DNA from: JAJRZX01 sp964407495 | GTDB taxonomy: Bacteria; Desulfobacterota; GWC2-55-46; JADFVP01 | DNA: 33,953 bases | Assembly (NCBI GenBank): GCA_964407495.1 | Contig: CAYOVP010000018.1 | Span: forward strand, 1 to 33,953 | Direction: 5' to 3' | Made by a program: the position numbers and the translations under genes | Shown here: positions 23,765 through 29,464 of the stretch, in pieces | Numbering within the stretch: position 1 is the first letter of the stretch | Layout of the letters: each line of letters begins with the position of its first letter | The notes under the pieces: model-generated | What the model was told of the DNA's origin: nothing | What the model saw: only the letters and a program-made list of their open reading frames with translations | Database searches by the model: none

Positions 23765-24907
23765 TCAGACCTTCTCAAAGGGGTCGAAGAGTTTTCCGTA
23801 CTCCTTGAGGGCGAACCTGTCGGTCATGCCCGCTATGTAATCGCAGATGACACGTTTTTCAGGGGCCTTCCCGCTCTCTATGCGGGAGAACTTGGCCGGA
23901 GGAAGGAGCCTGGGCTCTCTGGCGTAGGCCCGGAAGAGTTCTGATATTATGCGCTCTGCCTTGTCGGCCATCCTGATGACCCGGTGGTGGTGGTAGAGGT
24001 TTTCCCTGAGAAATGCCTTGAGTTCCCGGTTCATGCGCTCCATCTCCGGACTGAAGCCCACAAGGGGCGCCTTGCGCCTTCTCACGTCATCTATGGAGAC
24101 GATACCCTCTTCTTCTATCCTGCCTCCTACGAGACGGACAAGGTCTGTTACCTGAGCGTTTATGATGCCTATGATGGTCTGGTATGTGAGGACCTTCTCG
24201 TCCACCCTGCCGCCGAGGTTTTGCCGGGCTTCTTGCCTTCGGAGGCGCCAGATCTCCACGTCTTCGAGGGCATCGAGGGTGAGCATGTTAGACGAGAGGC
24301 CGTCGTCTATGTCGTGGTTGTTGTAGGCTATCTCGTCGGCGATGTCCACTATCTGGGCCTCGAGGCAGGGCGATAGGTCATCGTCATAGGGGGCGCTCCG
24401 TGTCTGCTTGTCGTGTTCTGAGGAGTGTTTCGCAATGCCCTCCCGCGTCTCCCAGGTGAGGTTGAGCCCCTCGAAGGCCGGGTATCTCTTCTCCAGTTTT
24501 TCTACTATTCGCAGACTATGTGCGTTGTGCTCGAACCCGCCGTACCCGCTCATGAGATCGTTGAGTACCTTCTCTCCGGAGTGGCCAAAGGGGGGGTGTC
24601 CCAGGTCATGTGCAAGGGCGATGGCCTCGGCGAGGTCTTCATTGAGCCCAAGGGCGCGCGCAATGGTGCGCGAGATCTGCGCCACCTCGATGGAGTGTGT
24701 AAGTCGCGTCCTGTAGTGGTCGCCCTCGTGGTACACGAAGACCTGGGTCTTGTACTCGAGGCGCCGGAATGCGTGGCAGTGTATGATGCGGTCGCGGTCG
24801 CGCTGGAAGGGGCCCCTGAAGGGGTGCTCCTCCTCGGCGTGAACGCGTCCACGCGTCCTGGCGCTCAGCGCGGCGTAAGTCGCAAGGGTTGCCTCCTCGC
24901 GCTCCAT
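23765..24907 (-). CDS. dgt: Deoxyguanosinetriphosphate triphosphohydrolase-like protein
   Basis: An HD-domain dNTP triphosphohydrolase, which cleaves dGTP/dNTPs to nucleoside and triphosphate, controlling pools. Start ATG 24907 has AAGGGG five bases upstream (380 aa); the TTG at 24925 is less likely. Landmarks: FQRDRDRIIHCHAFRRLEYKTQVF, HYRTRLTHSIEVAQISRTIA (first metal His), the HD pair in IALAHDLGHPPFGHSGE, and the last metal Asp in IVDIADEIAYNNHD. Length and motifs fit the short type-2 Dgt subfamily. It diverges from slp across a 56-nt gap. Confidence 0.93.
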   Translation of the reverse strand: MEREEATLATYAALSARTRGRVHAEEEHPFRGPFQRDRDRIIHCHAFRRLEYKTQVFVYHEGDHYRTRLTHSIEVAQISRTIARALGLNEDLAEAIALAHDLGHPPFGHSGEKVLNDLMSGYGGFEHNAHSLRIVEKLEKRYPAFEGLNLTWETREGIAKHSSEHDKQTRSAPYDDDLSPCLEAQIVDIADEIAYNNHDIDDGLSSNMLTLDALEDVEIWRLRRQEARQNLGGRVDEKVLTYQTIIGIINAQVTDLVRLVGGRIEEEGIVSIDDVRRRKAPLVGFSPEMERMNRELKAFLRENLYHHHRVIRMADKAERIISELFRAYAREPRLLPPAKFSRIESGKAPEKRVICDYIAGMTDRFALKEYGKLFDPFEKV

Positions 24908-24929
24908 GTATCCCCTTATCTTCAATGTA

Positions 24930-24957
24930 TTGACAAATCCTCCCAGTGTAATAGAAT
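24930..24957 (+). promoter_or_regulatory. Strong promoter giving a predicted leaderless slp mRNA
   Basis: TTGACA (24930-24935, six of six consensus), 16-nt spacer, TAGAAT (24952-24957, five of six). The expected start, about 7 nt after the -10, falls on or beside the A of ATG 24964. No Shine-Dalgarno sequence exists between the -10 and the ATG. Confidence 0.65.
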
Positions 24958-24963
24958 TAATAC

Positions 24964-25545
24964 ATGAAGAAAATCGCCCTCATTGTCATGCTCTTCGTCA
25001 TATCCGGCTGTGCCTCCATCATATCGAGTAACGCGCTCAAGGGGGTGGACAGGACCCTCTCACTCGCCGTGGTGCAGGCCAACCCCTCTGCCTTCAAGGG
25101 CAGGAAGGTCCTCTGGGGCGGCATCATCATCAACACCTCCAACCTCGAGAAAGTAACAGAGATAGAGGTGCTGGAGACGGCCCTCACCTATAATGATATA
25201 CCCACGGACATGAATTCGCGCGGTAGATTCCTGATACAGGCAAAGGGCTATCTCGACGCCGAGGTATACAAGCCCGGCAAGGGCGTCACTGTTGCCGGTA
25301 TCGTCGACGGCGTGAGCGTGAGGAAGATAGGCAAGATGGATTATGCCTATCCCCTGATAACCCCCATTGAACTCAAACTCTCGGAACCCTACCACGAGGA
25401 GTATTACTATAACGAGCCCTATTATTACGGCCCCTACTACTATGGGCCCTACTATGGCCCCTATTACGGCCCCTACTACTATGGGCCATATACGCCCTAC
25501 TTCTACTACCCGCCCTATCCGCCCCGTGGGGCCGGGCCGTACTGA
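24964..25545 (+). CDS. slp: Slp family outer-membrane lipoprotein with Tyr-Pro-Gly tail
   Basis: A 193-residue lipoprotein: MKKIALIVMLFVISGC with lipidated Cys16, then an Slp-type core (VQANPSAFKGRKVLWGGIIINTSNLEKVTEIEVLETALTYNDIP, then GRFLIQAKGYLDAEVYKPGKGVTVAGIVDGV, and a closing YPLITPIELKL). Slp in E. coli is a starvation/acid-induced outer-membrane lipoprotein. The last ~45 residues are unusual: repeated YYGPYY units with many Tyr and Pro, likely disordered and adhesive or cross-linkable. The promoter described at 24930 places the transcription start at the ATG. Confidence 0.87.
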   Translation: MKKIALIVMLFVISGCASIISSNALKGVDRTLSLAVVQANPSAFKGRKVLWGGIIINTSNLEKVTEIEVLETALTYNDIPTDMNSRGRFLIQAKGYLDAEVYKPGKGVTVAGIVDGVSVRKIGKMDYAYPLITPIELKLSEPYHEEYYYNEPYYYGPYYYGPYYGPYYGPYYYGPYTPYFYYPPYPPRGAGPY

Positions 25546-25776
25546 GATGGGGGGGTAAGGTTCGGCCTTGGTCTGGGAAGGCTTTACGAATCCGGCAGAT
25601 GTTCCTGCCGAACCGGTCAAGGCCGGCCCAGGTGCAGGAAATACTTTCTTCCTCGGCGCAGGAGCGTGGGGGGGGGGAGGGGGGGGACCTCGGTATGTCT
25701 TACCACCTACTTCTATTTCAGCCCGTAATCTCCTCTTCCCTTTATGAAGACTTCACCTGTGCCGCTCTCAGGCGTC
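25546..25776. other. Intergenic stretch with G10-A-G8 tract
   Basis: No gene seen between slp and the convergent 46-residue gene. It contains ten Gs (25668-25677), one A, and eight Gs (25679-25686) on the plus strand, a possible G-quadruplex. Several small open frames lack ribosome binding sites. Confidence 0.4.
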
Positions 25777-25917
25777 TTACTTGTCTGTGCCGCACCCGTC
25801 CTTTACGCCCATGAGGTACTCCTGGTATTCCTCGTAATAATCGTCCATCAGGTCTGCAAGGTTCTTTCCCTCAGGGTCTATGCCTTTTTTTACTTTGAGA
25901 AACTCCGTGAACGTCAT
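25777..25917 (-). CDS. Small acidic protein, 46 aa
   Basis: The product starts MTFTEFLKVKKGIDPEGKNL, continues ADLMDDYYEEYQEYLMGV and ends KDGCGTDK. It runs from ATG 25917 to TAA 25777-25779. A textbook ribosome binding site (GGGAGG, spacing 8) precedes the ATG, and the protein is soluble, acidic and Tyr-rich, unlike a random frame. It lies 95 nt downstream of queC on the same strand and could be co-transcribed. I recognise no family. A single Cys near the C-terminus (C42) is the only obvious reactive residue. It is short enough to be missed by standard gene callers. Confidence 0.62.
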   Translation of the reverse strand: MTFTEFLKVKKGIDPEGKNLADLMDDYYEEYQEYLMGVKDGCGTDK

Positions 25918-26012
25918 CTTTACTGCCTCCCTTGCTCCTGGTAATCATGAGTCTTGTGATAATGACAGACATGGTCCGCCGTATTTTACTTCCTCGGCCC
26001 ATCTCTTCGGCT

Positions 26013-26699
26013 TCAGATACCTGCCTTTCTGTATGGTATGGGGTCTGCCACACCTGCCTCCTCAAAACCCCGAAGCCGGAGGAGGCAGGAATCACACACA
26101 CCGCATGCCTCGTTAGACCCTTGGTAGCATGACCACGTAAGCCCAAGGGGTGCGCCGAGCCTGAGGCCGATACGAACTATCTCGGATTTATTCTTGTCTA
26201 TTAGGGGCGTAACTATCCGTATGCCGGCCCCTTCCCGTCCCCTCCTTGTGCCAAGGTCTGCCACGGTCTCGAAGGCCTTGAAAAAATCCTTCCTGCAGTC
26301 CGGGTACCCGGAACTGTCCTCTTCCACGGCGCCAATGTAAATCTCCTCTGCCCCGCTGACTTCTGCCCAGGACGTTGCTATGGAGAGAAGATTGGCATTA
26401 CGAAATGGTACGTAAGTAGCAGGTATCCCGCTTCTGTCGAGGTCGCCACGGGGCACCTTTATCCCAGGGTCTGTAAGGGCCGAGCCGCCTATCTCCCTGA
26501 GATAGGAGATATCCACGACAAGCCGATTGGTAACGCCAAAGTAGTCTGCTATATCGTTGAAGGCCTGCTCTTCCCTCTCCGTGGTCCTCTGGCCGTAGTT
26601 CACGTGAAGAAAGCCTGCCGGGCCATTGCCCAGGGCTATTGCCGCGGTGACGCAACTGTCGAGCCCACCGCTTACGAGGACGACTGAATTAATTTTCAT
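26013..26699 (-). CDS. queC: 7-cyano-7-deazaguanine synthase
   Basis: Makes preQ0 from 7-carboxy-7-deazaguanine, ammonia and ATP in the queuosine pathway. The 228-residue protein has the PP-loop SGGLDSC near the N-terminus, LHVNYGQRTTEREEQAF, PATYVPFRNANLLSIATSWAE, the substrate region GAVEEDSSGYPDCRKDFF, and a zinc site of four cysteines near the C-terminus (SCYQGSNEACGVCDSC). All catalytic features are intact. The ATG at 26699 has no Shine-Dalgarno sequence; the upstream leader is pyrimidine-rich. No preQ1 riboswitch or other que gene is visible nearby. Confidence 0.95.
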   Translation of the reverse strand: MKINSVVLVSGGLDSCVTAAIALGNGPAGFLHVNYGQRTTEREEQAFNDIADYFGVTNRLVVDISYLREIGGSALTDPGIKVPRGDLDRSGIPATYVPFRNANLLSIATSWAEVSGAEEIYIGAVEEDSSGYPDCRKDFFKAFETVADLGTRRGREGAGIRIVTPLIDKNKSEIVRIGLRLGAPLGLTWSCYQGSNEACGVCDSCLLRLRGFEEAGVADPIPYRKAGI

Positions 26700-26732
26700 A
26701 CAAGAGAGAAAATAAAAACATGAAGAAGGTTT

Positions 26733-26787
26733 CCTTGCTTCCCTTTGCGAAAAGAAAGTAAGAGAGAGTAAGCCGCTCTCCGCAGGT
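26733..26787. repeat. Decayed copy of the dispersed repeat
   Basis: AAAAGAAAGTAAG (26750-26762) is identical to one arm of the A/T stem in the intact repeats. The opposite arm (CTTGCTTCCCTTT) has mismatches, and a GC-rich GCCGCTCTCCGC stretch follows. No W module is present. It lies upstream of queC. Confidence 0.4.
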
Positions 26788-26909
26788 ACATGGCCGCAGG
26801 AGAGATAACGCCAAGGATATATATTTTTACCTAATTAAACCATATGATGCCATGCTACTCAACGTGATTTTTAAGGGTCCATCTCAGTTGGGGAGTGTCT
26901 TTGGCAGGC

Positions 26910-28517
26910 TCAGGTCTCCATGCCTGTAATCTCACCTGTCATATCCTCCATAAGTTCGCCCATGGGCCGGGCCGTGTCCAGGTGGGTGATATCGCCTACT
27001 TTGTCTTCATACTCTGCAAGGTGTCTCTCTATTATATCCTTTCTCATCTCAGATACAGGCCTTCCCGGGGCAGGCCCTGTGGCCTCGCGACGCATTACGC
27101 GCTCAAGGAGCACCTTGCGGTCGAGTTCACACTCAAATACCTTTATATCATCCACCCCCAGGCCGGCCCTCCGGGACTCGGCGAGGGCCATCTCAAGGAA
27201 AGCGTTCTTTGAGAATGTGGCGTCCAGAATGACCGTCCTCCCTCTGCGAAGTTCCTCGCCTGCCCTTCGGACGAGTTCCTTGTAAACACGCGTCCTTGCC
27301 TCCATGGAATACCTGCCTTCATTGTAGCCTGGTCTTTCCGGTGGCCCGCCGCTGGCTCTTTTGTCCTCCACCGCCATCTCGGCCCGTATCCTGTCTGTAG
27401 CAAGGACCTCTGCCCAGAGAAGGCGGCCAAGTTCCGCGGCGAGGGTGGATTTGCCCGTGCCAGAGGGGCCGCAGATAACTACGAGCCTTGGGCCGGGCCT
27501 GGCCCTGCCCTCGGCATAGGCCCTGGCAAGGTCAAAGTGCCTCATGGCGCGGAGCCTGGCCTCCAGTTTCTCGCTCCCACCAACCTCGGGCTCTCTGGCC
27601 TTGAGGCCCTCTACCTTTCCCCTTACATAGGCCCTGTATGACTTGTAAAAAGACATGAGAGAAGTGCCTTCTCTGTCTCCCGTGGCCTCGATGTAGGCCT
27701 CCTCGAAGACCCTGCCGAGGTCGGCCCTGTTGTGATAGTCGAGGTCCATGGCGAGAAAGGCTGCGTCGCTGATTGTATCCGAGTACCTGAAGCGCTCGTT
27801 GAACTCTATGCAGTCTATTATCTCTATCTCCCTGTTGATGGATATGTGCTCTGTGTGTATATCACCATGACAGTCCCGTATGAGGCCTTTTTCAACGCGT
27901 CCAAGGAGAAGGCCTCTTTTTTCTCTCAGGAAACTCTCGGCCAAGGCACGTAATTCGTTGTAGGCGTCTCTGCAGATGAGGTCATCCACAAAGCATTCTG
28001 TCTGGGAGAAGTTCTCCTCCATGTTTTTCCCTATCATCTCCGGGGTGCCGAAGGCGGATATACGGGGACCGCTCTCCGCGTTACGGTGAAAGCGGGCTAT
28101 GGCCCGGGCTACGCGGATTATTTCTTCTTCACTCACCTCGTCCTTTCGTATCTTTTCCTCGAGTATGGTCTCTGGCGAGAGCCGCACCATCTTTACGGCA
28201 TACTCCACGACCCTGCCTCCCTCTCCCTCCAAGACGAGGCCCAGGCCCGGCAGATCCCTTACCTCGACGACGCCGAGGTAGACCCGCGGTGCGAGGCGCC
28301 TGTTCAGGCGCACTTCTTCTTCGCAGAAGTGGCGGCGTCTCTCGAGGGTGGTAAAGTCGAGAAAACCGAAGTTTACGGTTTTTTTTATCTTGTAGACAAA
28401 GTCCGGAGTAAGGAAGAGGAGGGAGATGTGAGTCTGCATGAGTTCCACGGTCGACGGTGGCGATGGGTATGCATCGGGCCTCAGGAGTTCTCTCATGATG
28501 CGGGCCTCCATGTCCAT
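26910..28517 (-). CDS. Bifunctional APH-like kinase / P-loop ATPase fusion protein
   Basis: A 535-residue two-domain protein. Residues 1 to ~330 resemble an aminoglycoside-phosphotransferase/choline-kinase-like domain (YKIKKTVNFGFLDFTTLERRRHFCEEEVRLNRRLAP, catalytic loop DCHGDIHTEHI, then IIDCIEFNERFRYSD supplying the metal Asp/Glu). From ~340 comes an AAA/zeta-toxin-like P-loop kinase domain with Walker A GPSGTGKST and the acidic start of strand 3 in VILDATFSKNAFLEMA. This fusion is widespread but lacks a known substrate; antibiotic resistance should not be assumed. The start (28517) has GGGAG inside the hpt end and lies 3 nt after it, so the two genes are one operon. Confidence 0.85.
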   Translation of the reverse strand: MDMEARIMRELLRPDAYPSPPSTVELMQTHISLLFLTPDFVYKIKKTVNFGFLDFTTLERRRHFCEEEVRLNRRLAPRVYLGVVEVRDLPGLGLVLEGEGGRVVEYAVKMVRLSPETILEEKIRKDEVSEEEIIRVARAIARFHRNAESGPRISAFGTPEMIGKNMEENFSQTECFVDDLICRDAYNELRALAESFLREKRGLLLGRVEKGLIRDCHGDIHTEHISINREIEIIDCIEFNERFRYSDTISDAAFLAMDLDYHNRADLGRVFEEAYIEATGDREGTSLMSFYKSYRAYVRGKVEGLKAREPEVGGSEKLEARLRAMRHFDLARAYAEGRARPGPRLVVICGPSGTGKSTLAAELGRLLWAEVLATDRIRAEMAVEDKRASGGPPERPGYNEGRYSMEARTRVYKELVRRAGEELRRGRTVILDATFSKNAFLEMALAESRRAGLGVDDIKVFECELDRKVLLERVMRREATGPAPGRPVSEMRKDIIERHLAEYEDKVGDITHLDTARPMGELMEDMTGEITGMET

Positions 28518-28520
28518 GCC

Positions 28521-29045
28521 TCATCTCCCGGTCTTCAGCGTGTAGATGGCCCCGAGGTTTCTGTACCGTCCGTCGAGGTCCATGCCATACCCTACGACAA
28601 ACCCTTCCTGTAGTGTCCTCCCCGTGTACTCGACCCTGGCCTCGTGGCCGAGGCCGTCTCGCACAAGGAGACTGCAGACCTTGATGGAGGCAGGCCCCAG
28701 CGAGCCTATCTCCTCCATGACCCTCTTTAGCGTCCGTCCCCTGTCTACTATGCCCTCGACTATGATGACATGGCGGCCACGCACCTCCCTGCCGAGCCCT
28801 CGGACGAGTTCTACTTCTTCCGAGGGGGCCGTACCGTTCACATAGGAAGAAGGCTGGATGAAGTCCAGATCAACGTCCATCTCGAGTTCTCGGACAAGGT
28901 CTGCGGTGAAGACAAAGGCGCCCTTGAGAACTGAGACGAGTACTGGCCTTTTGTCCCTGTAGTCCCGTCTTATCTTACTTGCAAGGTCGCGTACTATGGC
29001 GCCTATTTCTTCTTTGCCCAGTAGGGGCAAAAGGTCGTCTCTCAT
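28521..29045 (-). CDS. hpt: Hypoxanthine phosphoribosyltransferase
   Basis: Purine salvage enzyme making IMP/GMP from hypoxanthine/guanine and PRPP. The 174-residue protein has family features: LVSVLKGAFVFTADLVREL, DLDFIQPSSYVNG, PRPP motif HVIIVEGIVDRGRTL, VCSLLVRDGL, and the C-terminal FVVGYGMDLDGRYRNLGAIY. The PRPP motif is normally VEDIxDTGxT; here Asp is Gly and the usual Thr is Arg (VEGIVDRGRT), an unusual change at residues that contact ribose and pyrophosphate. The ATG 29045 has AAGGGG seven bases upstream. Confidence 0.9.
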   Translation of the reverse strand: MRDDLLPLLGKEEIGAIVRDLASKIRRDYRDKRPVLVSVLKGAFVFTADLVRELEMDVDLDFIQPSSYVNGTAPSEEVELVRGLGREVRGRHVIIVEGIVDRGRTLKRVMEEIGSLGPASIKVCSLLVRDGLGHEARVEYTGRTLQEGFVVGYGMDLDGRYRNLGAIYTLKTGR

Positions 29046-29174
29046 GATTTTCCCCTTAATGGCCGGGGCGCTGTCCCCTAAGCAGGGCCCAGGCCTCGTG
29101 TAATGAAGCCTTTTTTCTGGCCAGGGCCCTTTACCTGGCCGGTCCTCGATGACTCTTCCACTCCTGCACAGAGT

Positions 29175-29204
29175 TGGACAGCACCATAATTCAGAGGATA
29201 TAAT
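29175..29204 (+). promoter_or_regulatory. Distal promoter candidate P1 upstream of the SBBP gene
   Basis: TGGACA (29175-29180), 18-nt spacer, perfect TATAAT (29199-29204). A transcript starting near 29211 would run about 178 nt to the terminator at 29365. No plus-strand gene lies between. Confidence 0.45.
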
Positions 29205-29321
29205 CCGCGCCGTGGTGGTGTCAAGGATGGATATGCACTAAAGGGCAGGGGGCCGTCGGTCTTGATCTCCTCCTTCTCACCGGCCTTCTCGCCTGGGCCG
29301 TCCCCCCCCCCATTTGGGGGA

Positions 29322-29350
29322 TTGACTGCCCCCTGCTTACGTGCTATATT
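29322..29350 (+). promoter_or_regulatory. Proximal promoter P2 of the SBBP gene
   Basis: TTGACT (29322-29327), exactly 17 nt, TATATT (29345-29350). Each hexamer has five of six consensus bases. Predicted start is near 29357, only about 8 nt before a terminator hairpin and 108 nt before the ATG. Confidence 0.6.
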
Positions 29351-29364
29351 TTCATTATACAGGT

Positions 29365-29388
29365 AAGGGCCTGCCAGGGCCCTTTTTT
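29365..29388 (+). terminator. Intrinsic terminator in the SBBP leader (possible attenuator)
   Basis: AAGGGCC (29365-29371), 6-nt loop, GGCCCTT (29378-29384), merging into a T6 run (29383-29388). It points along the plus strand and sits between promoter P2 and the SBBP coding sequence. Confidence 0.65.
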
Positions 29389-29464
29389 ATTGTCTTGCAG
29401 GGTTTTCACGAGGAGCACCTGACCGGGATAGTGCCTTCCTCGCACGTCATCTGGAGATTACATC

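Larger units (their letters stand above)
29211..29388 (+). ncRNA. Candidate small RNA or terminated leader
   Basis: This span is bounded by P1 (29175-29204) and an intrinsic terminator (29365-29388). The only reading frame inside with a ribosome-binding-like AAGG is a four-codon ATG-GAT-ATG-CAC. It may be a small RNA or the attenuated leader of the SBBP gene. The remainder of the 419-nt gap between hpt and the SBBP gene (29046-29464) shows no gene; it holds a C10 tract (29302-29311) and a GGCCAGG/CCTGGCC stem near 29119-29140. Confidence 0.3.

Noticed and set aside
25599..25814. 71-codon plus-strand frame over the G-rich tract
   Set aside because: It reads through the G10/G8 tract, has low-complexity composition and no ribosome binding site, and overlaps the better-supported minus-strand small gene.
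26700..26760. preQ1 riboswitch ahead of queC
   Set aside because: The leader is pyrimidine-rich and shows neither the preQ1-I stem-loop nor an A-rich tail in the queC orientation.
26910..28517. Aminoglycoside resistance gene
   Set aside because: The APH-like domain is fused to a P-loop kinase, a common housekeeping-type fusion of unknown function; nothing supports resistance.
29119..29140. Terminator for hpt or an upstream gene (GGCCAGG/CCTGGCC stem)
   Set aside because: The T-run is on the wrong side of the stem for either strand.
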